Assembly: GCA_025201345.1 (NCBI GenBank)
Contig: JAIXMG010000005.1
Coordinates: forward strand, 372,001 to 436,000
From: Thamnidium elegans
Lineage: Eukaryota > Mucoromycota > Mucoromycetes > Mucorales > Mucoraceae
DNA length: 64,000 nt
Direction: 5' to 3'
Shown here in pieces: positions 12,557 through 23,284 of this stretch. The translations under genes were made by a program, and so were the position numbers. Within the stretch, counting starts at the first letter, position 1, and every line of letters starts with the position of its first letter. The notes beneath the pieces were generated by a model, which did not search any database, was not told where the DNA came from, and saw only the letters and a program-made list of their open reading frames with translations.

Positions 12557-14780
12557 TATTGTGTGTGTGTATGTGTGCTAACTTCATTTGTGTAAAAATA
12601 TAGTATATGAAATTAATGGGTGGCTATGATTTTCCTGGGTCGTAAGTGCTGCTATTATATGTATACTCACTATGTATTAATTCTTTCAATCATTTATAGG
12701 AATTCTGGTATCGACTTGCAGTAAATATCTTTTTTTTTTGTATGCACTACTTTTGACATCTAACTTGTTCCCTCCTTCCCTTTGTAGCTGTTTAACAGGT
12801 TGGATCCCAGAACATATTTTTATTTCAGAGTAAATTATATACGCACAACCAACCCCACTTTTTATTGTTTCTCACCAACCTCTTCTTTTTTTAGTAAGCA
12901 CTTTGTAGCAGACAATGTATGGGACCGTATTCTCGACGGTATAAAATACGGCGACGTTCTCGTCACCATCGCCACGGGCGAGATGACAGAAGAAGAAGCG
13001 ACCGAGCAGGGCCTTGTCCCTACGCACGCCTACGCCGTGATCGACATCAAAAACGTTTTGGGCAAACGCCTACTTCAAGTCAAGAACCCCTGGAGCCATA
13101 AAAGATGGCGCGGTCCCTACAGCCATCTAGACACGCAAGTCTGGACCGACGAGCTTAAATCATGTTTGAATTTTGACCCCGATCTTGCTGAAAAGACCGA
13201 CGACGGTATCTTTTGGATAGACTTTGAATCCGTCTGTGAAAAATTCACCTCCATCCATTTAAACTGGAACCCTGAGCTATTTACGCATCGCTGGGTGCTT
13301 CATTCCGTTTGGCCCGAGCACCGCGGCCCCAAAAAGGACATATTTAGTTTGCATTACAATCCACAGTTTAGTCTGCGTGTGAATGTACCTGATAAAAAAC
13401 CAGCTGCCGTTTGGTTGTTGCTTTCAAAACATATCATGGTGACGGAAGAAAATACCGATTATATTACGCTGCATGTGTATGATAACACAAGCGGTGAAAG
13501 GGTGTATTATCCAGGTACGCCGTTTAAAGAGGGCACCTATGTCAACAGTCCCCATATTTTAGTAAGATTCAATGCACCGCCTGGTATCAGTGATTACACA
13601 ATTGTTGTGTCTCAGCATGAAAAGGAGCATTCGCTTTATTTCTCGTTACGTGCTTATTCGCTTGCTCCGTTCAAGTTGAAAGAGGTGCCGATGCGCTACA
13701 GCGTAGAGCAAAAGGTATTTTATACATATATACGAACATATAAATTGAAATTAATTATTCTTTTTTTTTTAAAAAAAAAAAAAATCAGATTCATAGTCAA
13801 TGGACAGAACAAACTGCAGGTGGAAATGCAAGCAACGCAACATACCTCAACAACCCACAATGGAAAATCACAGTTCCTCCTACGATCTCACCTATCGGCC
13901 TTTTACTTATGTTGGAAGCACCCAAAGACTTTGCTATTCATTTAATGCTGGTAGAAGGAGGCAAACGAGCCTACAGCGTTTCTTTACGTGATATATTGAC
14001 TGAATCAGGGCCCTATCGTCATGGATTTTGTTATTGTGAATTACAACATATTAAACGCAAGTATAATTCTTATATTCATCCCCCTACTTTATGTTAATCT
14101 CTTTTTTTTTTTTTTAAAAAAAAAAATGTAGCTGGCGAATATACTGTTGTAGCATCTACGTTTGAACCAGAATTATTAGGTAAGTTTATATTGACTGCGG
14201 CTAGTTCTGTCAAGTTACAAACAGATGCTATTCCTTCTGAAGGAGCGGTAAGTTTTTTTTTTTAAAAAAAAAATGATGAATGCCTTTTTTTTTTTTTTTA
14301 ATAATGGATACAAAATTCAGGGCATGTTTAAAAAAGTGTTGCATGGCGAATGGATTATCGGGTATAGCGCTATGGGTTGTCCAAGTTTTGGTAACTACGC
14401 CAAGAATCCTCGTTACCTGTTAGAGATTCGAGAACTAACCACAGTCAAGTAAGTTTTTTTTTTTCTTGTTCCAAAAAGCAATGTTTTTCTTACATGTTTT
14501 TTTTAGAGTGCGACTTCAATCGGTAAACAATACAGACTCTGTCCCTTCCATGAACGTCACCATCTACGAGAAACATCCTACGGAACTGTTTGGTAAAGAA
14601 TTAGCTACCTCAGGACCTTATACCAATGTCATTCAAGGTGTGGCCACAGGCGATGTTGTATTAAGTCAAAACGAAATGGGATATATTATTGTATTAGCTA
14701 CGCATGATAAAGATGTTGCTGCCGAGTACACTGCCATTGTATATAGTGATCGACCCGTCAATATAAAAACCGATAAATAA
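10893..14780 (+). CDS. PalB/Rim13-type calpain (calpain-7 family) with MIT region
   Basis: Cysteine protease of the alkaline-pH (Pal/Rim) pathway, where it cleaves the PacC/Rim101 factor on ESCRT-decorated membranes. About thirteen exons give roughly 1,000 residues. The N-terminal MIT-like helices are built from KLYARAYTNACHAVKLD (exon 1), a 22-nt exon at 11161-11182 and the exon from 11268. A second MIT-like segment follows (HALEYYSEAAELYLKAFKMY). A Ser-rich linker leads to the calpain core. The catalytic Cys is in VTDCSFVASLCV (about 12,210), His in THAYAVIDI (about 13,025) and Asn in VKNPWSH (about 13,085), so the triad is intact. Very small exons encode YDFPGSNSGIDLHCLTGW. Two C2-like beta domains follow to the end. 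Intron 5 carries a 68-T run. The PalB assignment rests on the MIT-calpain order and the DCSFVASL form of the active site. Confidence 0.88.
12488..12555 (+). repeat. 68-nt poly-T tract inside a calpain intron
   Basis: An unbroken run of 68 T immediately after the GTAAG donor (12483-12487) of the intron that separates the exon ending in SIIEKA from the exon starting YMKLMGG. It is the longest homopolymer in the window. Length may be uncertain because such runs are hard to sequence. Confidence 0.95.
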
Positions 14781-14820
14781 AATAATAAAATAATACATAT
14801 ATATAAAAAAAAGGACACTT

Positions 14821-15334
14821 TTATTTCTTTTCGTTAACAAGTCTTTTGGTTTGAATTGAACTTAAAGCGCGTTGTCCAGTAAAGAAAGTAACGATAGATA
14901 ATCCACCAAGATAAGTAAGTGTTTGGAAAAGATCGAGTTGAGTCCAATAAAGGTAAAAGAGGTATTCAAGTCCAACTAATGAAGCTAAAAAGCTAGCGAT
15001 ATATGCAGTACGAGCTGTAGAACCAGAAGTAAGTTCTGAAATAACTTTTGCTGGTGTATAACCGATTTGAAGCCACTACATAGAATTGTTAGGCATAAAA
15101 GCTATCTCTCTCTTTTTAAATACTTACACCGCCAACAAGGATGAGCCATGGAGCAAGCGTAATAAGTGCAAAGAGTTTAGAAAAGGCGGCAGGTGGCATC
15201 TTCTCGGCTTCTCTAAAGACGTGATGGATTTCAGGCTGTAACTCAAACACATCTTCATCGCCTGCGGCTTGAACAAGAGTGGCAATTGAAGCTGCCAAGA
15301 CAAGTCCAATAACTGACATGATGGTACGTGTCAT
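14821..15334 (-). CDS. Short ribophorin II / Swp1-like OST subunit
   Basis: Predicted subunit of the ER oligosaccharyltransferase, which N-glycosylates nascent proteins. Two exons on the minus strand are joined by an intron at about 15077-15126, giving about 158 residues. The start at 15334 gives a signal peptide (MTRTIMSVIGLVLAASIATLVQA). Then comes the ribophorin II hallmark EIHHVFREAEKMPP, directly followed by three hydrophobic segments (ALITLAPWLILVGG; ASFLASLVGLEYLFYLYW; LTYLGGLSIVTFFTG) and a basic tail ending NEKK. The YWTQLDLFQTLTYL segment is typical of the C-terminal membrane part of RPN2/Swp1. The large lumenal domain of animal ribophorin II is absent. The gene is convergent with the calpain gene, with only 40 bp between stops. 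Confidence 0.82.
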
Positions 15335-16019
15335 TATAAGCAAGTTAAAATAAATTAAAAAGGGTTGCTGTTGATAGTCTATTCGATAAAATTATACATT
15401 ATGAGGAGTTTAAACCTATTTCATGTAATACAGTCACAATATATTTACGAAAAATGGTTACTGAACAAACTTATCTGTGTTAGAAGGTGTATGAGTTGAG
15501 CGAGGGAATTATAAGTTTATACGGTGTTTAAATAATAACAATAATAATAATAGAAAAAGAGCCTGCTCTATCAAAGTTGGTAACCCGGAATCTTCCATAC
15601 GTTACTGCACAGGAATCCTTTATTAAAATAATGTAAATATTATATCTAGTGGGTTGAGAGATTGATGTGTGTACTAAACAGTAAATAAGCGTACAAGTAT
15701 TTTTGCTCTGTAAAGTATTTTCAGTAACCTAACGATGAGGATTTGCCGCGCTCACAAAAATTTTACTCATAATATTCCTCCTCTCCCAGAGTTTATTCTA
15801 GATCTCACACCTTAATACGGAAATCAATATAAGTAAGCCTTTTTTTTTTTAATTTTTGCAATTATTTCAATATCCATAGTACTTTCCGAAAGTATAAAAA
15901 TAAGAAAAATATGTTAACCGTATTACAGAACATTATTTCCTTCCAACAAACCTTTACTCAGGTCTAAAGATGCCAGCAATCTATTGGAAGTCTACATTTT
16001 GATTGATATAAAATTCAAA
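15335..16019. other. Spacer, no gene seen
   Basis: AT-rich DNA upstream of the OST subunit gene, including a run of AAT/TAA triplets near 15532-15552. It extends to the edge of the inverted array copy that starts near 16,020. Confidence 0.45.
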
Positions 16020-16235
16020 GCTTAGGCGGCATAAAGTACCTCTACATTTTCGGTACATAAACGTCTCTCAACTACTTTAGCACTTTGTAATATTAAATAT
16101 AAGAGCTACAGTGAGAGATATAGTAAACCGTTATATAGTATAATAAGGTATCCTTATAGTATATTTAAAATAAGGGGATATTATACTAAAATATAGACTT
16201 CAAAATATAAGAAATGCTATACAAACATATTTAGT

Positions 16236-16490
16236 TTAAATTAAATCAGCCGAAGCGTTACCACTAACATCATCAATAGAATTCGCAATAGAATACGCAG
16301 TATCATCCAATTGTACATCTTCAATAATACTAACATTGTTTAGAGTTGTCTCTCTCTTTTGATGAAATTTTTGATTATCAAACCGTGGAAGAATACCGGT
16401 AACAGAGTTTTCTTTATTTAAAGGCTATGCTGAGGAAAAAGTGACCATGATACTGGCAAGTGCCACCAAGAAAAGTGTAGAAGTATGCAT
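16236..16490 (-). pseudogene. Decayed secreted peptide gene, copy of the 56,443 gene
   Basis: Starting from the ATG at 16490 it encodes the family signal peptide (MHTSTLFLVALASIMVTFSSA), then an in-frame TAG at the position where the paralogue has Lys. After the stop the frame stays open through FHQKRE to a TAA at 16236. A TATATAAA box lies about 60 bp upstream of the ATG. This copy keeps the original start region that the 56-kb copy has lost. The premature stop makes it a pseudogene unless read through. The mature part differs strongly from its paralogue. Confidence 0.8.
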
Positions 16491-16858
16491 TTCTTTATTT
16501 ATTTTATCTTTTTTTTTTTAAAAAAAAACTAGAAGTGAAAGACAGAGTGTTTATATATTTAATTGCTTTTACCAAAAACTAACGATCGACAAACTACAGC
16601 ATACGTTATTGTCTAGGCTTAGATGGTAAATAGCAGTGCCTAGCCTAATGTGGCATAAAGCACTCCTACATTTTAGTAAATAAACTTCTCGTATTACCGT
16701 ATACGTTATTAAATACAAGATCCTGTGCCAATAAATCATGAAACCGTTAATATTTCTTCAACAAAAAAAATATTAAAAATTCATTTTTAATAATGAGGAA
16801 GGACGTGTTATAATGCAGATAATAAAGTGCCATTATATAGGTGCACAGAAAACAATCA

Positions 16859-17170
16859 CTATTTAACATCGATAGCTACAATGATACCTCCAATACTAGC
16901 ACCCTTCAGTGCCACCCGAACTTTAACTATCAATAGCAGCGGCTGCATCCGCGCCAGAACTAGGAGTCAATTAGCGAATGTTAAAGCTTAAAAATTAAGG
17001 GGGTGAAAATCTCTTGTGTATTTCTCTTTTCGTAAAGGTCACGATGAGTATCTCGGCTCTAAATATCTTGATGAGTACCAACTACTAAAGTTTCTTTATA
17101 TAAACTCTTTGCTGAAGTTAAACTGACTAGGATACTAACATATACTACTGAGAAAAGTATATAGATGAGC
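16859..17170 (-). pseudogene. Decayed secreted peptide gene, copy of the 56,093 unit
   Basis: On the minus strand the segment encodes a degenerate signal peptide ending in SLTSAKSLYKE, then VVGTHQDI and a stop, followed out of the open frame by the dibasic segment LYEKRNTQEIF. It aligns along its length with 56,093-56,417, including the terminal GTTAAATAG. The expected initiator ATG is replaced (CTC ATC in its place), so it is doubly disabled. Confidence 0.7.
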
Positions 17171-17190
17171 CCCCTTTTTTTTAAAAAAAA

Positions 17191-17659
17191 AAACGGTATT
17201 AAAGGAGTGTGCGAAAAAAAAAAAAGTATAAAAGTATAATAGTGGAAGAAATCTGCCCTTAAATCGAACATGTTGTTTAATTTTTATTTGACATTGGGCG
17301 TGTAGCAGCTAAATATACTGTATTACTTGAGTCAGCTATAAAAACTTGGTAATAATAAAAATAATCCAAAGGGGCAAGAGGGAAAGGACGAAGAAGAAAA
17401 GAGCGATTGTGGTGTGATAATTACTGCTAAAGAAAAAAGTTCACTGAAATACCAGATTTGGACAATCGCTTCCGAAAGGAACCACTGCAGTTATAATAAA
17501 AAACAGCGCTTCTATAAAATTTGATGGTCATGCGTGATTTTGTTTATTCAGACAAATTAGGCAAGTGACTGTCTTGACATTCATAAAAAAGAAAAAAGCA
17601 CAACTGTTTTTTTAAAAACATCTTTCTTTTCGTTTATATATTTCTCACGAGTGACGTAA
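17191..17659. other. Spacer upstream of the Cdk9-like kinase gene
   Basis: AT-rich with a T-run/A-run pair at about 17,172-17,192 at its left edge. T-rich sequence just upstream of the kinase ATG may be its promoter region. No gene seen. Confidence 0.4.
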
Positions 17660-19154
17660 ATGAGGCCAGCTTATCAAGAGGATACACAACCGAGCAAGAA
17701 GAAGCGGATTGATGATCCTGATACACTTCATACATCTTATATTGAGCCTTATGTACCTAAGATTTCATGGAGTCCAAGACATTTTACAGGCACTTCAAAG
17801 ATTACAAACTATGAGTTCTTAAATAAACTTGGTCAAGGAACATTTGGGTAAAACCCCTCTTCCCCTACCTTTGATATCTTTTAATAACATTTTTACTTTA
17901 GGGAAGTACATAAGGCAAGGGATAAACGAACACATAGTTTGACAGCACTCAAAAGAATCATGATGCATAATGAAAAAGAAGGCGTATCTTTCATACATTT
18001 TATATTTTGACAACTATAAAATACTAACATTTTTCTTCGGATAGATCCCTCTTACCGCCATTCGAGAAATAAAAATTCTAAAGCAATTAAATCATAAGAA
18101 TATTATTCAGTTAATTGAAATCGCTTTAGAAAGAGGTAAGATAACTTTTTTTTTTTTTTAAAAAAAAAAAATAAAGGAAGAAAGTCATGACTGATATACT
18201 TGTTGTATAGAAAAAGGTGACATATATATGGTCTTCCCGTATATGGATCATGATCTGGAAGGCTTGTTGGATAATCCTGTGGTACAATTAACAAAATCGC
18301 AAGTCAAGACATATTTTAAACAGTTATTGGAAGGCACTGAATACCTTCATCATGTAAGTTATATATTTTTTTTTGGAGAGATATGTAGTTTTATTAATCT
18401 TTATATGTATACAGAACGGCATACTCCATCGAGATATTAAACGTAAGAATAAGAGCATCAAACACACACTCGTAATATTAACATCCCTCTTCTTTTATTC
18501 CCCTTGCAGCTGCAAACTTGCTGATAAATAACCGTGGTATTTTAAAAATAGCAGACTTTGGCCTCGCCCGAACAATTAACGAAGATGCACTTGAATACAC
18601 CAACGGCGTCGTTACGCGATGGTACCGACCGCCGGAGCTATTTCTGGGCGCTAAGAAGTATACGACATCCATCGACATGTGGGGAGTAGGCTGTATATTT
18701 GGCGAGCTCTTAAAATCCAAAGCGATTTTACCTGGTCATGACGATATTGATCAATTAAAAAAGATCTTTAAATTATGCGGATCACCTACCAAATTTAATA
18801 TGCCAAATTGGGATTCTCTTCCTCATTCAAAGACAATTAAAATTGAAGCAGGGCCTAGACAAATAAGAGAGGCGTTTAAAGCGTTTGAAGAAGAGGCCGT
18901 TGGTCTTTTAGATTGCTTATTGATCTTGGATCCCGCTAAACGTTTAGCTGCTTCGGATGCTTTGGATCATGATTATTTCTATACCGAGCCTTTGCCTATT
19001 AAACCAAGCGAGTAAGTTTTTTTTTGTTATTATCTTGATAAAGTTACAATAAAACTAATTCACCCCCCCCTTTTTTTTGTGTGCGTGTAGTTTGCCAAAA
19101 TATAACGCATCACATGTATTTGAACGACGAGAAACAAGAAAGCAAAATCAATGA
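17660..19154 (+). CDS. Cdk9/Bur1-like cyclin-dependent kinase
   Basis: Predicted Ser/Thr kinase of the P-TEFb/Bur group, which phosphorylates the RNA polymerase II tail and elongation factors in the nucleus. The ATG at 17660 opens a basic N-terminus (PSKKKRIDD, a possible nuclear signal). Kinase motifs appear in order across about seven exons: LGQGTFGEVHKA (Gly loop), TALKRI (Lys), the cyclin-binding helix PLTAIREIK, ILHRDIKAANLL (catalytic loop), KIADFGLAR, and TNGVVTRWYRPPEL with the activating Thr. The CDK-specific tail is complete, with the last short exon ending at 19154. The C-helix is PLTAIRE rather than the PITAIRE or PITALRE of Cdk9. Assignment within the transcriptional CDKs is from overall resemblance. 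Introns are short with T/A runs. It converges on the bZIP gene with 132 bp between them. Confidence 0.85.
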
Positions 19155-19239
19155 ACTAAATAAAAATTATGACTCATAAAGCGTTTAAATAATGAGGGTA
19201 AAAAAACTAGTTTATTATAATATGTACAAAAATGAGGAA

Positions 19240-19270
<31 letters not shown>

Positions 19271-19286
19271 CGAAAAAAAAAACAAG

Positions 19287-20685
19287 TTATTCGCTAGTAG
19301 TGATATATCTTCTTGCTCTTTCAAATTGTCTACAAAGTAAACGCTTTTGTTTAGGAGCAGTAGTAGTATTATTATTAGCAGGGCAGTTTGATGCAATATA
19401 TTCACAGACGTATCTACAAATTCTTTGTTGAAACCAAGTGATGACACAATAAGAAGCTACATTGGATTCATAAAATTCACAAATTTTAGTTCTACAATCA
19501 GATGCCTCCCGTTGTTTACAATGATCATCACATTCAGTTTCGCCAACTACTACTACTTTATCAGCTGCCTTTTCGTTTCTTTCATTTAATAAAGTAAGTG
19601 GTTCCAATAAACTCCAAACTGCTTTTGCTTCTTTATCTGACATAACACCAGCTAAAGGCTTTTGAGTATATTCTATTTGAGCAGGCAAAACGGAAGGATT
19701 TAATTTTGCAGTAGCTAATAATTCATCTGTACTCATGGTCATTGTATGAGCAATTACAATAGACATTAAAGCAGGTGCTAATAAAGGATATTGCTTTAAT
19801 AACATTTGGTTTTGAGAAGGATGCAATAGACTTGTTTCTTTTGATAGTACGGTATCAATATTCCAGTCAGGTACTACAGCACTAGCAATATAAGAATCTT
19901 GTGTTGTTTGTTGAGGCAATACAAAATCCCAGTTATCAGGGAAATCAGTGAATAAGTTTGGTGGAGAAGACAAGTTTGATTCATCAGAAGAACTAGAAGA
20001 AAAGTTCAAGGAAGAATGAATCAAACTAGAAGAATAAGGAGATGTTTCTTGTATATTGGTATTGGCAGTAGTAGTAGTAGTAGTAGTAGTAGGTAAAATG
20101 ATACCACTCAGCATCAAATCAAGTCGAAGTTTATCATTTTCAGTTTCAAGTTTTTCAATCTTTGCTTTAGCCCATTTAAGTTCTAATTTAAGTTGACTAC
20201 TTTCATTTTTTGAGTCATTTAATTGTTCTTCCAATGTCCCGACGTATTCTATAAAAGGTAATTATTTTTTCGTAAGCTATTATTTCCTTTTATAAATTTT
20301 ATTCACCCTTAACGTTACCTTTTCTTCTATTTCTAAAATTACGTGCAGAAATCTTATTTCTTAATTGTCTTCGTTCTTTAGAGGTCATAGCTTTCAATTG
20401 TGATTCAGGAATAAAGTCATTAATGGGTCTGAAATCCAATCGACCGGTAGTAGATGTAGTAACAGGAGCTATCTTTGGTTCTTTCTTTACAGACTTGGTT
20501 TGAGGAGTGTCGTCTACTTGCATATCATTGCTTGTATCTGATAAAGCTGCTTGTTGCGCCTCTTCACCAAGTAAAAATTGGAACAAGTCTGCATCAGAAA
20601 GACTAAATGATTCTTCTTGTTGTTTATTGGGTGTAGTTGTATCTAATGCCCAAGTAAATGTGCTACTAGAAAAGTCGTTATTCAT
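19287..20685 (-). CDS. bZIP transcription factor with Cys-rich C-terminus
   Basis: Predicted nuclear DNA-binding factor of about 443 residues in two exons; the intron is at 20,249-20,318 on the plus scale. The basic region is RRQLRNKISARNFRNRRK, split from EYVGTLEEQL by the intron, and a leucine-zipper coiled coil follows at about residues 123-165. The N-terminus is acidic and polar with one SUMO-type site (VKKEPK). After the zipper come an eight-Thr run encoded by ACT-type repeats, a Ser-rich part, and a conserved-looking helical domain (LLKQYPLLAPALMSIVIAHT). The last 100 residues hold nine cysteines, from ECDDHC to RLLCRQ. Regulators of this type include stress and sulfur factors, but I cannot name the orthologue. 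A (TG)n microsatellite at about 19,241-19,266 lies in its 3' region. Confidence 0.85.
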
Positions 20686-22028
20686 ATTGGATTTAATTAT
20701 ATTTTTGAAAAAAAAAAGAAAAGAAAAGGGAAGGGGACGGGGGATATATTAAAGAATTTTCTCCCTTTTTTAAGTTTTTTTTTTCGGCACTTGAAAGCGA
20801 CTATATTTCCTTTTTGTTACGCCTCGAGGGGTTGAATGCTCAAAATTTCAGATTACACAACGTAAATAAAATTGCATAGGTTTTGCCAAATGCGTTATAG
20901 GCTGACCGCAGATAGGGAAAGGAGAGGGTGCAAAATGATTAAATAACTAGATTTTATACTCTTCCAAATACTAAGTAAGTTGGATACAGTCAATTATTAG
21001 ATAGAATTTAACAACCTTTGGAGTATCCCTAGCATTCAAATAAAACGTACAGCTTTATTAACCTATTTCTTCTGCAAAATTTTGAAAAAACGTGTCCTAT
21101 TGATTATTAATCAAAAGCTTGGCTATTATTGTTTATTTGTGTAACACACAACAGTAGTTGAGATCTGTGATCTGTCTTTAATCGACAAGTATTAAAAAAA
21201 AATAGTTACATCTTCTTATAGTCAGCACAACGCCAAAAGGTGGTTATTTATTTCAAGATAGCTTTTGTTCTATCCGAGAGTATGCATCTATTTAACAATC
21301 ATTTGAGACACCGCATACCTTGCTTCTGGATGAGTAAGCTAGTCGTAATTCGCTTTCTCCCAACCATCAGAGCTTATCTCACTGTACTTTCATTTATTAA
21401 TTCAGTTGCACATTCGTTTTAAAAAGTTTTTGTACTGTTCGTCTCGTCACAGGAGAAAGTCACTTTACTTCTGTTTTCTTCAATGTTAAAGTAACTCAAT
21501 ATTTCAGTATTTTTAATAAGATGCAGCGAAAAGCACACAACCTGGGTCTGGATCACCGACAATACCAGACACACAACCAATGGTATGTCTTGAAACGAGA
21601 AAATACTACCGTAATAAAATAATGCCATTTTATGATAATAATAAAAATAGATTAAATGTTTCAATACAACAGCACTCAATCACGACGGAATGGTGCGAAC
21701 CAAGTTGAAAGAAAGTGGAAAGGGTAAAAACCACATAGAGAAACTGGATTAACCAGATAATAATCGCAGAGGAAAACTTTTATATGCACGGTGGTTGCTC
21801 CAAGAAAAATTGTATCCGTTTGTACGACTATAAAGAAGATAAAAGTTTCTTTAAAAGGTGGGCATTCGCAAGCAGCCTGTAATTCTTTTTTTGGGATTAA
21901 TCACAAATTTGTAACTTTGTACGACGAATATGTAATGATTACATCTCATACAAGTTTCCTTCAATATTTAATTTTGGTTCCCTTTTTTTTATCGCGTATT
22001 TTTTAACTATTTCAATAAAACTATTATT
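20686..22028. other. Spacer upstream of bZIP gene and transposon remnant
   Basis: About 1.3 kb without a supported gene. The first 100 bp form the T/A-rich leader of the bZIP gene. ORFs of 60-86 codons on both strands (for example 21,419-21,679 minus) show no recognisable features. Confidence 0.4.
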
Positions 22029-23250
22029 ATGTCTGAATCTAACAACAGAAACGCTCTTTTACACCAGTATCGTTTATATATTGAACAGGAAGAAAATGCC
22101 TTGGAAATGAACTTGCTCGAGTTACAAAGATTGAACGAGGAATCTACTTTGTTCTTGAAACGTACTCTAGAACGATTAAGAGCAGAAGGGGCTCTTGTTC
22201 AAAGTCATTTTGTAAACGAATTCGAGTCTCAATTTGGCTACTCCATCGATCTTTTTCCCTTTTTTTTAAACGGTAACTACAACTAGAGAGGATCGACCAA
22301 CAAAAGTCGAGAGAATCCGGTTCTTCGAGCTGAAGTTTGCTCGCTTGGCTGACGACGACAATCCTCTCAGCAGCTTCCGACCTACCTTCCGCATCGATCA
22401 AGGAACTTTCGAGTGACTGGTAAACAGACTACAGGATCATGAAGAATTGCAATTTGATGCTCAAAGTGCTATGCCTGTTTACATACAAGTTGCAATTTGC
22501 TTGATTCGACTTGAAACGCGCATATAAGTTACCGAATCGCATTCTTGGACTGGTACGTATCATACGGGAGCTTTACCAATTTCACCAGACATGTGGTTAA
22601 GGCAATCAAAGGTTTACTATCCAGCACTACTATCCAATGGCCTACAACATACGATCGTGCCAGTGAAATAGCTATTGCTTTTCAGTATCCGTTGTCAAAT
22701 CTTGGAAGACGTTTCGACAAAATCGTTGGTGCAATTGATGGCAAGAACTGTATCATCCGAATGCCTTCTCCCCCAGAGTATGGAGCTTTTTTTCGAGATA
22801 GAAACAATCGTTACAGTGTAAAACTTACAGCAGTTTGTGATTACGATTGTCGTTTTATATATGTAAGAGTAGGCGATTCAGGTTAGTATAGTCCGGATTA
22901 TGCATTTGTCTGTTCTAACTTTTCTTTATACATAGAAAGAAGCGATGATGCAGCAGCCTTCAACTCATGCGATATTATTGAGATCCTTGGAAACCCTCGA
23001 CGGTACTTCCCAACGGACGGATATTTGGTTGGAGACTCGGCTTACCCCTTGAGTCGACATTTGATAGTACCTTATCCCAACAGCGAATCCCTGTCGAATC
23101 CATACAAAAGACGATTCAATAGAATGCTTTCCGCCTCCCGTGTATCGATTGAAAGGACTTTTGGTTTACTTGTTGATATATACAATTGCACCGATTGGAG
23201 TTTCGGATGCCGACTTTTTTTTATTCATTTTAAACATACAACCCATTAGT
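22029..23250 (+). pseudogene. Broken PIF/Harbinger (HARBI1-like) transposase gene
   Basis: The DDE nuclease of PIF/Harbinger elements is recognisable: VGAIDGKNCII (first Asp), an intron at about 22,883-22,935, GYLVGDSAYPL (second Asp) and ASRVSIERTFGLL (Glu). Upstream, a coding stretch from about 22,284 (EDRPTKVERIRFFELKF, SSFRPTFRIDQGTFE) is interrupted by an in-frame TGA at a place where Trp would fit, and by a frameshift near 22,520. The first ORF (22,029-22,286) is coiled-coil-like and may be the element's N-terminal part. The sequence after RTFGLL is not homologous to a normal C-terminus, so the 3' end is lost. No terminal inverted repeats were found by eye. Confidence 0.75.
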
Positions 23251-23284
23251 TAAACCGACATGGCAATCTCCAATCTAGTTAAGA

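Larger units (their letters stand above)
16020..17190 (-). repeat. Inverted copy of part of the 56-kb secreted-protein array
   Basis: Read on the minus strand, this block matches about 56,090-56,895 in order and orientation: degenerate unit A, then unit B and its 3' flank. In the 3' flank a stretch of about 120 bp (16,020-16,140 against 56,775-56,895) differs at only about six positions by eye. This copy contains 367 bp between A and B that are missing at 56.4 kb. The match ends abruptly near the CCTAAGCT sequence at 16,020. Confidence 0.85.
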
